Below the pieces are notes generated by a model, which was not told where the DNA came from, did not search any database, and saw only the letters and a list, made by a program, of their open reading frames with translations. From Dermabacter vaginalis (lineage in GTDB: Bacteria > Actinomycetota > Actinomycetes > Actinomycetales > Dermabacteraceae), in NCBI RefSeq assembly GCF_001678905.1, contig NZ_CP012117.1, positions 1,240,001 to 1,304,000 of the forward strand: a stretch of DNA of 64,000 bases, read 5' to 3'. This document shows positions 1 through 7,857 of this stretch, piece by piece (the first letter of the stretch is position 1; each line of letters begins with the position of its first letter). Both the position numbers and the translations under genes were made by a program.

Positions 1-231
1 GTCCGTGGAGTCGACGAAACTTCGAAGGTCCTGCTCGTTGTAGGGCACGAACCCACCATGAGCCAGTTGGCCGCCTATCTTGGCAACGATGACCGCTCTG
101 ATTCCGCGGCGCTTGCACAGGTGCGTATCGGCGTGCCCACCGGCTCGATGAGTGTTCTCACGTCGAGAGCCGAGACGTGGCAGGACATCGCCGAGGACGA
201 ACTCGACCTGCTCACCCTCGTGCGAGGTTAG
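1..231 (+). CDS. Histidine phosphatase (SixA-like), C-terminal part
   Basis: This reading frame is open from the window's left edge and ends at TAG 229-231, giving 76 residues of the C-terminal part. The segment VLLVVGHEPTMSQLAAYL carries the GHxP motif that holds the second catalytic histidine of the histidine phosphatase superfamily, in the form typical of SixA-type phosphohistidine phosphatases. The N-terminal RHG motif lies outside the window, so the assignment rests on this one motif and on the C-terminal length. The substrate cannot be told. A strong hairpin terminator follows within 17 bases of the stop. Confidence 0.65.
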   Translation, partial: VRGVDETSKVLLVVGHEPTMSQLAAYLGNDDRSDSAALAQVRIGVPTGSMSVLTSRAETWQDIAEDELDLLTLVRG

Positions 232-247
232 CCTCGAAAGGACAACG

Positions 248-282
248 AAAAAGAGGCGCCCCTTCGAGGGCGCCTCTTTTTT
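248..282. terminator. Bidirectional rho-independent terminator
   Basis: A perfect stem AAAGAGGCGCCC / GGGCGCCTCTTT around a short loop, with A and T runs on its two sides. It sits between the convergent ends of the SixA-like gene (plus) and glgC (minus) and can serve both. Confidence 0.88.
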
Positions 283-288
283 CAGGTG

Positions 289-1539
289 TTAGTGCTGTGG
301 CTCGATGATGGTGCCTTTGCCGATCACCGTGATGCCCGAATCAGTCACGGTCCAGCCGCGAGCGAGATCTTCCTCGCGGTTGAGGCCAATCTGCGTACGC
401 GGCGGGATATCAATATCCTTATCGATGATCGCGCGATGAATTTGCGAGTGGCGCCCCACGGTCACGTTATCCATAATGACCGAATCGGAGATCGAGGACC
501 ATGAGTGCAACTGCGCACCGGGGCCGATGACCGAGTTCGAGATTTGCGCGCCCGAAACGACGACGCCCGCCGAAACGATCGAATCTACCGCGGTGCCCAC
601 GCGGCCGGGACCGGCGTGCACGAACTTCGCGGGAGCAAGTGCCGAGCGCGACTCGGTGAAGACCGGCCACGCGGTGTTGTAGAGGTTGAAAATCGGGTGG
701 ATCGAAATGAGATCCATGTGCGCTTCGTAGAACGCATCGAGAGTACCGACATCGCGCCAGTAGTCGCGGTCGCGATCGGTCGAGCCAGGCACATCGTTGC
801 GAATGAAGTCGTAGACGCCCGCGTCATCGAGGTTCACGAAGTGGGGGACGATGTCGCCGCCCATATCGTGCTTGGAGTCGGCATCTTCGGCGTCTTTCGT
901 CACGGCCTCAACGAGAGCATCGGCCGTAAATACGTAGTTGCCCATCGAGGCGAGCACCGAGTCTGGGTCGTCCGGAAGCCCCTGAGTCTCCTTCGGTTTC
1001 TCCACAAACTGGGAAATGCGCGTGGGATCCTCGGGATCTACCTCGATCACGCCGAACTGATCCGATTGTTCGATGGGTTGGCGAATCGCGGCAACCGTGC
1101 ACGAACGCCCCGACTCGATGTGTGCCTCCACCATTTGGGAGAAGTCCATGCGGTATACGTGGTCGGCGCCAACCACGACGATGTAGTCGGGCTTTGAATC
1201 GCCAATGATATTGAGGTTCTGGTAGATCGCATCGGCACTTCCGAGGTACCAGTGCTTGCCCATGCGCTGCTGGGCCGGCACGGGAGCAACATAATTGCCG
1301 AGAAGCGAGCTCATGCGCCACGTCTTCGCAATGTGCGTATCCAGTGAATGCGACTTGTACTGCGTGAGAACCACGACCTGGAGATACCCAGAGTTCACGA
1401 TGTTCGAAAGCGCGAAATCGATGAGTCTGTAGGAGCCGCCGAACGGAACGGCGGGCTTTGCGCGATCGAGTGTGAGCGGCATGAGGCGCTTGCCTTCACC
1501 GCCGGCGAGAACAATTGCGAGGACCTTCGTTGCGACCAT
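289..1539 (-). CDS. glgC: Glucose-1-phosphate adenylyltransferase
   Basis: GlgC makes ADP-glucose from glucose-1-phosphate and ATP, the activated sugar for glycogen (and, in actinobacteria, maltose-1-phosphate) synthesis in the cytosol. The 416-residue length is usual for the family. The N-terminal nucleotidyltransferase motif [12 protein letters not shown] (residues 12-23) and the substrate-site stretch [15 protein letters not shown] (28-42) are present, followed by [13 protein letters not shown] and the C-terminal left-handed beta-helix with hexapeptide-like repeats ([11 protein letters not shown] onward). It is divergent from glgA, the common actinobacterial arrangement. The ATG is preceded by TAGGAT at 1551-1546 with six bases between, and no good Shine-Dalgarno, which suggests a leaderless mRNA. 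Confidence 0.96.
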   Translation of the reverse strand: MVATKVLAIVLAGGEGKRLMPLTLDRAKPAVPFGGSYRLIDFALSNIVNSGYLQVVVLTQYKSHSLDTHIAKTWRMSSLLGNYVAPVPAQQRMGKHWYLGSADAIYQNLNIIGDSKPDYIVVVGADHVYRMDFSQMVEAHIESGRSCTVAAIRQPIEQSDQFGVIEVDPEDPTRISQFVEKPKETQGLPDDPDSVLASMGNYVFTADALVEAVTKDAEDADSKHDMGGDIVPHFVNLDDAGVYDFIRNDVPGSTDRDRDYWRDVGTLDAFYEAHMDLISIHPIFNLYNTAWPVFTESRSALAPAKFVHAGPGRVGTAVDSIVSAGVVVSGAQISNSVIGPGAQLHSWSSISDSVIMDNVTVGRHSQIHRAIIDKDIDIPPRTQIGLNREEDLARGWTVTDSGITVIGKGTIIEPQH

Positions 1540-1545
1540 GCTTCC

Positions 1546-1551
1546 ATCCTA
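1546..1551 (-). promoter_or_regulatory. glgC -10 box, candidate leaderless promoter
   Basis: TAGGAT read on the minus strand ends six bases before the glgC ATG. That spacing would put transcription start at or next to the start codon. No convincing -35 is seen. Inferred from sequence only. Confidence 0.5.
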
Positions 1552-1749
1552 ATGCACAGTTAGCTGCATCACGTCATCGTTCACCCTGTGCTCACCTGGA
1601 GGCCGCTGAGCTTTTATTTCGCTGGAAGATCCGGACCACGCGCGGCACGATGAGTGTGACTATCATGACAGTGGGGCTGCGCTCAACGAGCGAGTCGATC
1701 AGTGCATCCCTATCACCCGAGAGGATTTCCCACAGTGAGGCAGACCGGC

Positions 1750-2943
1750 ATGCGCGTTGATATCTTGACGAAGGAGTACCCGCCAGCGATTTACGGAGGT
1801 GCCGGCGTTCACGTCGATGAACTCAGCAAAGTGCTCCGCAATCGCGTTGACATACGCGTACGGTGCTTCGGGGAGAAACGCGAGGCCCCCGGTGTTCAGG
1901 CCTACTCCGTGCCTGCTACGCTCGCCAACGCCAATTCCGCTCTGCAAACCTTCGGCATTGACCTTGCGATGGCGGAGGATTGCGCGGGCGCAGACCTCGT
2001 GCACTCACACACGTGGTACGCGAACTTTGCCGGGTTTGCCGCCCAACAGTTGCACTCAATTCCGCACGTGCTCTCGGCGCACTCTCTCGAACCGCTGCGC
2101 CCGTGGAAGGCCGAACAACTCGGCGGCGGCTATAGGCTCAGTTCTTTCGCGGAGAAGACCGCTTACGAAAATGCCGATGGCATCATCGCCGTCTCCGGTG
2201 GCATGCGCGAGGATATTCTGCGCTCGTACCCCAACGTTGACCCCTCACGCGTTCATGTCGTCCACAACGGGATCGACGTGACCGAATGGAAGCCCAATCC
2301 GGCAACCGATGTGCATGAGCGCTACGGGATCGACCCCACAGCACCGACCGTCATCTTTGTTGGTCGCATCACCCGTCAAAAAGGCCTGCCGTACCTCCTG
2401 CGTGCCTTGCGCACGCTTGATCAGGGAGTTCAAGTCATCCTTTGCGCTGGGGCTCCTGACACTCCTGAGATCGCTGCCGAGGTGGAGAACCTCGTCACGG
2501 ACCTCAAAACCGCTCGCGAAGGAGTGTTCCTCATTTCCGAGATGCTCCCGCGCCACGAACTTACCCAGCTGCTTTCACACGCCACGACCTTTGTGTGCCC
2601 CTCGGTCTACGAACCCCTCGGCATCGTCAACCTCGAGGCGATGGCCTGCGGCATCCCCGTAGTGGGGACGGCGACCGGGGGCATTCCCGAAGTAATCGTT
2701 GACGGTGAGACCGGAGTCCTCGTGCCGATCGAACAGGTGAGTGACGGCACCGGCGCCCCGGTCAATCCCGAGAAGTTCGTGGGCGACCTCTCCGATGCCC
2801 TCAACGACACGATCGCCAACCCCGAGCGTGCTCGAGCCTGGGGTAAGGCCGCGCAGCAGCGCGCCCGCGATCACTTTTCATGGGAGTCTATTGCTGACCG
2901 CACGCTCGAGGTTTACAACGCCGTGCTCCGCGGCGACGCATAG
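1750..2943 (+). CDS. glgA: Glycogen synthase, actinobacterial GT4 type
   Basis: A 397-residue GT4-family glycosyltransferase that uses ADP-glucose. In mycobacteria the orthologous enzyme (GlgM, formerly GlgA) mainly forms maltose-1-phosphate for the GlgE pathway, so the product here could be alpha-1,4-glucan or maltose-1-phosphate. Visible features are the N-terminal donor-side loop KEYPPAIYGGAGVHVDEL, FVGRITRQKGLPYLLRA starting the C-terminal Rossmann half, and the EPLGIVNLEAMACG (EX7E) motif. I chose the ATG at 1750 (MRVDILTKEYPP), which matches family N-termini and has GTGAGG upstream; an in-frame ATG at 1702 would add 16 unconserved residues. It is divergent from glgC, and its 3' end overlaps the next, opposite gene by 31 bases. 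Confidence 0.93.
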   Translation: MRVDILTKEYPPAIYGGAGVHVDELSKVLRNRVDIRVRCFGEKREAPGVQAYSVPATLANANSALQTFGIDLAMAEDCAGADLVHSHTWYANFAGFAAQQLHSIPHVLSAHSLEPLRPWKAEQLGGGYRLSSFAEKTAYENADGIIAVSGGMREDILRSYPNVDPSRVHVVHNGIDVTEWKPNPATDVHERYGIDPTAPTVIFVGRITRQKGLPYLLRALRTLDQGVQVILCAGAPDTPEIAAEVENLVTDLKTAREGVFLISEMLPRHELTQLLSHATTFVCPSVYEPLGIVNLEAMACGIPVVGTATGGIPEVIVDGETGVLVPIEQVSDGTGAPVNPEKFVGDLSDALNDTIANPERARAWGKAAQQRARDHFSWESIADRTLEVYNAVLRGDA

Positions 2944-3701
2944 CTGAGCGTCTGCGCCAACACCGCACGCCCCTCGCGTGCAAGAAATCGCAATTCCTCG
3001 AGGGCCCGTTGTGCACTCGGCTCACCGGAGGCCGTCGCTTGCGTGATCCCCGCTTCCGCAAGCGACACCACCCGCCCCGCAAGCCTTGCCGCGTGAGCGT
3101 GGGTCGCGGGCATTCCACGCGGAGGTTCGATGAGCACCCATCCTTTCGGAAGAGCATCGGGGCGAACGGGTTCTTCAGGAATCATGTCGTATTCACGAAG
3201 CCTTTCATGGCTTCCCGACAGGGCGCGATAGAGCCGCTCTCGGGCATGCGCGGCTTCCGAGCCCGCTACGTGGGTTGAAGTGCCAGGCACATCCGTGCGC
3301 ACAAGATCGAGCGTCGTGGCACCCTCGTAGCGCGGCGAAGCAATGGTGAGCTGATGGGAGGCATGAACACCGTCGCCCACCGTGAGTGCTTGGCCACCCG
3401 CGAGCGCAGCCATGACGGCTCGGGGACCGCCCACGAGCCCCGCAATCCTCCCGGGCTCGGGCATGACGAGTGTGAGCGCGGGAGAGGTGAAAGCGCGCAC
3501 TTCAAGTAACCAGGCGAGAGTGTCGAAGTGTGCGCCTCCAAAGGTTCCTTCGTCCGCATCAAGGAGATCAGCGGCCTCCTCAAGAGAAATGTCTCGGCGC
3601 AAGGCAGCTCCCGCAAAAAGCGAGAGTGCCCCGAGGTAAGGGGCCGCAATGAGATTCCCCAGAGAGGAAGGCGCGTGCGATGTCGCAGCGATGATTCTCA
3701 T
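2913..3701 (-). CDS. Conserved hypothetical protein next to RNB nuclease
   Basis: A 262-residue protein I do not recognise. It is rich in Ala/Gly/Leu, has no clear membrane span or signal peptide, and starts MRIIAATSHAPSSLGNLIAAPYL. The segment APYLGALSLFAGAALRRDISLEEAADLLDAD suggests a helical N-terminal region. Its ATG overlaps the stop of the upstream RNB ribonuclease gene by 4 bases (ATGA), so the two are translationally coupled and probably act together or share regulation. Its last 31 bases lie under the end of glgA on the other strand. The coding frame is well supported by codon bias and coupling; the function is unknown. Confidence 0.7.
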   Translation of the reverse strand: MRIIAATSHAPSSLGNLIAAPYLGALSLFAGAALRRDISLEEAADLLDADEGTFGGAHFDTLAWLLEVRAFTSPALTLVMPEPGRIAGLVGGPRAVMAALAGGQALTVGDGVHASHQLTIASPRYEGATTLDLVRTDVPGTSTHVAGSEAAHARERLYRALSGSHERLREYDMIPEEPVRPDALPKGWVLIEPPRGMPATHAHAARLAGRVVSLAEAGITQATASGEPSAQRALEELRFLAREGRAVLAQTLSYASPRSTAL

Positions 3702-5230
3702 GCAGACGTCGGACCCTGCCCCTCACTCGCGTGGCCCGGGCGCCCCGAGCTGACCACCGAGAATTCAGCCCAGTTCCTTTCCTCATCGACGCTTTCGAGC
3801 CGCGCCGTGACGCGGGTGCCAATCGGTAGCCGGGCGCCGTCAATCCACCGCGCGACCGGCGGGTTACTGAACTGCACCTCAATGCGGTCGGGCCGAGCAT
3901 TGGAGGGATTCGAGCCACCATCGGTTTCAGGGCGGAAGTCGAGCACCGTGCCCTCAAATTCGGTTCCCACAAGGGTGGAAAGCACGCCGATCTCGGCGAT
4001 CTCCCGCGCCTTCTTTTCCAGCATCGAATTGCGTTGCTGAGCCCCCTGCATCAGAGAGGGGAGTTCAGGCAGCGCCGCTCGGATACGCTCATCAAGCGGA
4101 GCGCCGGTGATGAGGCTGTGACACACGTGAAGCACGAAACGATCGACGAGTCGGCGTAGGGGCGCGGTCGTGTGCGCGTACGGGGCCGCGATTGCCGATT
4201 GTTCAAGAACCTCGGGCAGGGTGCCGTCGAAGGCTTCGTATCCCGCGCCACGGAAAAGTGAGGTTGCCTGGTCGAGAAGGGCGAGATGGCGGCCCTTGCG
4301 CCAATCGAGGGTACGCAGAAACTCCCCATAGGGCTGATCCTGAGGCCACGGCTCCTTGAGGGCCGCGGCTTGCGCGCGGAAGCGATCGATCGCCTCTGGA
4401 GTCGCGGGCGGCATCGTGCGCAAGATCCCAAGCTTGCCCTCGATCATGATCTTCGCCGCTGCCATGCCCGTCATGAGGGAGATTTGCGCATTGTGTTCCT
4501 CGATGGGTTCGGGAAGGCGCCACTGAAGGTGCACCGTATCCTCATCGGTCACGACTTCTTGCTCGGGGGAACTGAGCGAGGCACCACCGCGTTCGATTTC
4601 GAGCGCGGCCCGTTTTTCGCCCACTTCAACGAGGAGCTGCATGACCTCTCCAGCCTCCCCTTTCTCGAGTGCATGCTGCACCTCGGTGTAGGCGAGCTTC
4701 TGGCGGTTGCGCACGAGCGCGCGCGTGAGATTGACGTTCGTGACGCGTGCGCGTTCATCGAGAGTGAAATCCCATACGAAGGCGGGGGTGTCCTTGTGTG
4801 GAAGCAGCGAGGCTTCATCCTCGGAAAGTACTACGGGGTGAAGAGGAATCCGTCGATCGGGGAGATAGAGCGTGAGGCCCCGTTTGCGTGTCTCGCCGTC
4901 GAGCGCGCTTTCGGGCTCGACGAAAAGGGGAACATCAGCAATCGCGTATCGCACGCGATAGCCCTCGCCCTCGCGTTCGATATGAAGCGCCTGGTCGAGA
5001 TCAGTCGAACTCTCCGGGTCGAGGGTGACGAACTCGATCGAGGTGAGATCCGCGTGCCCCGCCGTGTGTTCGCGCCACGTACGCGCCGCGTGCTCGGCTT
5101 CTGCGAGGGCCGCCTCGGGGTAGTCGGTGTCGATATCGGACTTCTCGAGTGCCTCATCGATCCTTGCCGCGAGCGTATCGAGTGGTGCTTTTTTGCGGTC
5201 GCCGGGCATTGAGAGGCGTTGTACGGGCAC
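3698..5230 (-). CDS. RNB-domain exoribonuclease (RNase II/R family, short form)
   Basis: A hydrolytic 3'-5' exoribonuclease of the RNase II superfamily. The catalytic acidic motif is seen in TLDPESSTDLDQALHIE (about residues 70-86), where the aspartates bind Mg2+, and the family signature APYAHTTAPLRRLVDRF lies further on. At 510 residues it is much shorter than RNase R: the N-terminal cold-shock domains are missing and the RNB core begins almost at once. Only an S1/OB-like tail remains (from about EFEGTVLDFRPE). This is the short form I associate with actinobacteria. The start is GTG at 5230 with AGGAG seven bases upstream; a later ATG (MPGDRK) is less well placed. It is coupled to the following hypothetical gene. 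Confidence 0.88.
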   Translation of the reverse strand: MPVQRLSMPGDRKKAPLDTLAARIDEALEKSDIDTDYPEAALAEAEHAARTWREHTAGHADLTSIEFVTLDPESSTDLDQALHIEREGEGYRVRYAIADVPLFVEPESALDGETRKRGLTLYLPDRRIPLHPVVLSEDEASLLPHKDTPAFVWDFTLDERARVTNVNLTRALVRNRQKLAYTEVQHALEKGEAGEVMQLLVEVGEKRAALEIERGGASLSSPEQEVVTDEDTVHLQWRLPEPIEEHNAQISLMTGMAAAKIMIEGKLGILRTMPPATPEAIDRFRAQAAALKEPWPQDQPYGEFLRTLDWRKGRHLALLDQATSLFRGAGYEAFDGTLPEVLEQSAIAAPYAHTTAPLRRLVDRFVLHVCHSLITGAPLDERIRAALPELPSLMQGAQQRNSMLEKKAREIAEIGVLSTLVGTEFEGTVLDFRPETDGGSNPSNARPDRIEVQFSNPPVARWIDGARLPIGTRVTARLESVDEERNWAEFSVVSSGRPGHASEGQGPTSA

Positions 5231-5283
5231 AGCTCACTCCTAGGGATAACGGTCCGTTTTAGTCTAGTGAGCACCTCCTGCCG

Positions 5284-5289
5284 TAGGCT
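5284..5289 (+). promoter_or_regulatory. -10 box TAGGCT, candidate leaderless promoter
   Basis: TAGGCT lies six bases before the ATG at 5296. The GGAG in between is only two bases from the ATG, too close for a normal Shine-Dalgarno, so a leaderless transcript is the simpler reading. Confidence 0.45.
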
Positions 5290-5295
5290 GGAGAC

Positions 5296-6090
5296 ATGGT
5301 TGCTGTGTGCTCATTGAGCGATGTTGTGGTGCGCCGAGGCGCGAAGACTCTCCTTGATCATGTCGACTTTTGCGCGCGCGAGGGGGAACGTTGGGCGGTG
5401 CTTGGCCCGAATGGCGCGGGCAAGTCCACACTCATCCGCCTCCTTTCCTCGCGCCTGCACCCCACGAGCGGGAACGTCCAGATCCTCGAGGAAAAGCTCG
5501 GGCGCGTTGACGTATTCGAACTGCGCCCCCTCATCGGTCTTTCGAGCCAGGAGCTGGCCGAGACCATCCCCTCCGAGGAGACGTGCCTCAACGTCGTCAT
5601 GACCGCTGGTTACGCGGTCGTGGGGCGCTGGCGGGAGCGCTATGACGAGGAGGACGACCAACGTGCCCGGCTGCTTCTTGGCGCGTTTGGCGTCGCCCCG
5701 CTTGCCGAGCGCCCTTTCGGTTCGCTGTCGACGGGGGAGAAGAAACGCGTGCTCTCGGCCCGCGCGCTCATGACCGATCCGGAGCTTCTCCTCCTTGACG
5801 AGCCCGCCTCCGGCCTCGATGTGGGTGGGCGCGAAGAGCTCGTGCGCTCGCTTAGCACCCTCGCGAAAGACCCCGCCACTCCCGTGACGGTCATGGTCAC
5901 CCACCATCTCGAGGAAATCCCCGAGGGATTCACTCACGCGCTTCTGCTGCGCGAGGGGCGCGTCGTGGCGTCGGGACCGATCGCGAAGACCCTCACTTCG
6001 CAGAATCTCACGCGCACATTTGGCCTTCCGCTCGCACTTGAGGAGCGCGCCGGCCGGTACTTTGCAACGGCGGTTCCTCTTTCGCGATGA
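5296..6090 (+). CDS. ABC transporter ATP-binding protein (lone ATPase)
   Basis: A single-domain ABC ATPase of 264 residues. Walker A is GPNGAGKST (about residues 38-46), the Q-loop is in GLSSQEL, the signature is LSTGEKKRV (a variant of LSGGQ), Walker B with D-loop is LLLLDEPASGLD, and the H-loop is VMVTHH. No permease or binding protein is encoded nearby. The sequence resembles the YlmA/ModF-like lone ATPases of actinobacteria (COG1119 type), whose role is not settled, so a transport substrate should not be assigned. Its stop overlaps the ATG of the rRNA/tRNA methyltransferase gene by 4 bases, which suggests a link to RNA or translation rather than to uptake. Confidence 0.85.
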   Translation: MVAVCSLSDVVVRRGAKTLLDHVDFCAREGERWAVLGPNGAGKSTLIRLLSSRLHPTSGNVQILEEKLGRVDVFELRPLIGLSSQELAETIPSEETCLNVVMTAGYAVVGRWRERYDEEDDQRARLLLGAFGVAPLAERPFGSLSTGEKKRVLSARALMTDPELLLLDEPASGLDVGGREELVRSLSTLAKDPATPVTVMVTHHLEEIPEGFTHALLLREGRVVASGPIAKTLTSQNLTRTFGLPLALEERAGRYFATAVPLSR

Positions 6091-6908
6091 ATCTTGTACC
6101 GATGGGCGCGCATGCGGATCACCCGCTGCTCGCCGATTACGTGTCGATGACCGACGTGAAGCTCCGCTCGAGCCTCGAGGTTGAACGCGGCCTTTTCATG
6201 GCGGAGAGCTATAACGTGATCGAGCGCGCCCTCGACGCAGGTGCACAGCCGCGCTCGTTCATGATGAGCGAGAAGTGGCTCGAAAAGTTCTCACCTCTCT
6301 TTTCCCGCTTCCCGGATGTGCCGGTATTCGTGGGCACCGAAGGTGAACTCGAGGCGTCGACGGGTTTTCACGTGCACCGAGGCGCGCTTGCCTCGATGCA
6401 GCGCCCCGTGAGTCGCTCCGTTGACTCGGTCCTCGAGGGCGCACGCACGGTGGCCGTACTCGAGAACATCGTGGACCACACGAACGTGGGGGCCATGTTC
6501 CGAAGCGCTGCCGCTCTTGGGGTGGACGCGGTTCTCGTCACGCCCTCGGCGGCAGACCCTCTTTACCGGCGCGCGATTCGCGTGTCGATGGGCACCGTGT
6601 TCCAAGTGCCGTGGGCGCGCATGGAATCGTGGCCGCACGGGGGAGTGGAGATCCTTCGTGCACACGGCTTCAACACGCTTGCTCTCGCGCTTACGGAAAA
6701 CTCCCGCTCGCTTCATGACGTCGATCTTTCGGCTTCGCGCAAAGTTGCGTTTGTGCTCGGCACCGAGGGGCACGGCCTTACCGCCAGCACGCTTCGTGCC
6801 GTGGATGAGAGCGTGATTATCCCCATGAGTGGAGGCGTCGACTCCCTTAACGTGGCTGCGGCAAGTGCGGTGGTGTTCTGGCAACGCGAGGTATGCATGC
6901 GCGCGTGA
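6087..6908 (+). CDS. SpoU/TrmH-family RNA 2'-O-methyltransferase
   Basis: A 273-residue SAM-dependent RNA ribose methyltransferase of the SPOUT class. The N-terminal part resembles the substrate-binding region of family members (VERGLFMAESYNVIERAL). The catalytic knot carries motif 1 VLENIVDHTNVGAMFRSAAALGVDAVL with the Asn/Arg pair, motif 2 LGTEGHGLT, and motif 3 IPMSGGVDSLNVAAASAVVFW, which ends in the SLNVxxA segment that binds SAM in the trefoil knot. The target (rRNA or tRNA position) cannot be told from sequence. It is coupled by ATGA to the ABC ATPase gene and has no obvious terminator before the mutasome promoter. Confidence 0.9.
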   Translation: MNLVPMGAHADHPLLADYVSMTDVKLRSSLEVERGLFMAESYNVIERALDAGAQPRSFMMSEKWLEKFSPLFSRFPDVPVFVGTEGELEASTGFHVHRGALASMQRPVSRSVDSVLEGARTVAVLENIVDHTNVGAMFRSAAALGVDAVLVTPSAADPLYRRAIRVSMGTVFQVPWARMESWPHGGVEILRAHGFNTLALALTENSRSLHDVDLSASRKVAFVLGTEGHGLTASTLRAVDESVIIPMSGGVDSLNVAAASAVVFWQREVCMRA

Positions 6909-6938
6909 GACGCGTGCGAGTTTAAATGTCCCACCCCT

Positions 6939-6971
6939 CCCCATAATGAAAACAAGTGTTCGATTATGGGG
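6939..6971. repeat. Inverted repeat enclosing a degenerate LexA-like site
   Basis: CCCCATAAT (6939-6947) and ATTATGGGG (6963-6971) are a perfect 9-bp inverted repeat. The 15-base centre contains AAAAC-AAGT-GTTCG (6949-6962), which matches the right half of a LexA box fully and the left half partly. It may be a second operator for the mutasome genes or a hairpin ending the upstream transcript; no T run follows. Confidence 0.55.
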
Positions 6972-6992
6972 TGAAACGCTTGTAAATCTCCC

Positions 6993-7021
6993 TTGATTTC
7001 TCCCTCTTTCACTCCTACTAT
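6993..7021 (+). promoter_or_regulatory. Promoter of the imuA-imuB-dnaE2 operon
   Basis: TTGATT (6993-6998) and TACTAT (7016-7021) are separated by 17 bases. The LexA box overlaps the last base of the -10 element, a typical repressor placement. Confidence 0.65.
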
Positions 7022-7037
7022 TCGAACACGTGTTCTA
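7021..7037. promoter_or_regulatory. LexA (SOS) box
   Basis: CGAACACGTGTTCT within 7021-7037 matches the Gram-positive LexA consensus CGAACRNRYGTTYC at 13 of 14 positions. It lies 26 bases upstream of the first gene of a DNA-damage mutagenesis operon, where a LexA site is expected from mycobacteria. Confidence 0.88.
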
Positions 7038-7062
7038 GTTCGTGGTGTGGGAAGGAAGAGCG

Positions 7063-7857
7063 ATGTCCGCACAGGCTTCGGCGACACCGCGCGTTGCGGC
7101 GGATCCGCAACGCCTCGCGCTCGCGCACTCCATCCTCGGAAAAGCGGAGGCGAAAACCAGGCGTGAGCACAGCCCGCGGCATGAGGAGTGGTCCTCGTGC
7201 GAAGGGCGTCAGTTCGCGATCCCCGAGGCCCTTGCCTCACTCATGCCTCAAGGCAAGGTGCGCGCGGGCAGCAGTATTGAAGTCACGGGACCGTGCGGAA
7301 CCTCTCTCGCACTCGCGTTTGCGGCAGCGGCCATGGGGGAGGAGTCCTGGTGTGCCCTCGTGGGGATGCCACACGTGGGGCTCGCCGCGTGTGCGGATAT
7401 CGGCATGGACCCGCAGCGCACGGCCCTCGTACCTGCCCCCGGGGTGCAATTGTCGCCCGTACTCTCCGCGCTCATCGATGGAATCGACGTGATCGTTCTC
7501 GGTGCAGACCTTGACCTCACACCTGCCGAGTGGCGAGCGGCGGAAAACCGTGCACGCACGCAGGGAACGCTCCTCATTCGCGTGGGGAAAGCACGCTGCG
7601 ATCTCACCGTGCGCTCCTCCTCTCCGCACTGGCTGGGGCTTGCGCGGGGCTCGGGGAGGCTCAGGCTTCGAAACGCTCGCGTGTCGGCGTGCGGTCGGGG
7701 CGTTGAGGGAGCCGGCTCGAGTGTGGGCGTTCGGGTTCCGACGCCCGCTGGGGCACTCTCGAGCGCACCCTGCACAGGGTCTTCCACCCCACACGTGAGT
7801 GAAGCACAAACCGAGGCGCGCGCAAGGCTCACGCTCGTGCGATCGGGGGCGCAGTGA
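7063..7857 (+). CDS. imuA: ImuA-like mutasome protein (RecA-fold)
   Basis: The first gene of an SOS mutasome operon. The 264-residue product has the weakly RecA-like core of actinobacterial ImuA' proteins: a degenerate P-loop at EVTGPCGTSLALAFAAAA (about residues 67-84) without the Walker lysine, then WCALVGMPHVGLAACADIGMDPQRTALV and VDVIVLGADLDLTPAEWR-like beta strands. In mycobacteria ImuA' works with ImuB and DnaE2 in translesion synthesis. The ATG at 7063 has GAAGGA six bases upstream; an in-frame GTG at 7042 lacks this. The C-terminus (after about residue 215) is Ser/Gly/Ala-rich and probably unfolded. Its stop overlaps the imuB GTG. Expression should be LexA-controlled. Confidence 0.78.
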   Translation: MSAQASATPRVAADPQRLALAHSILGKAEAKTRREHSPRHEEWSSCEGRQFAIPEALASLMPQGKVRAGSSIEVTGPCGTSLALAFAAAAMGEESWCALVGMPHVGLAACADIGMDPQRTALVPAPGVQLSPVLSALIDGIDVIVLGADLDLTPAEWRAAENRARTQGTLLIRVGKARCDLTVRSSSPHWLGLARGSGRLRLRNARVSACGRGVEGAGSSVGVRVPTPAGALSSAPCTGSSTPHVSEAQTEARARLTLVRSGAQ

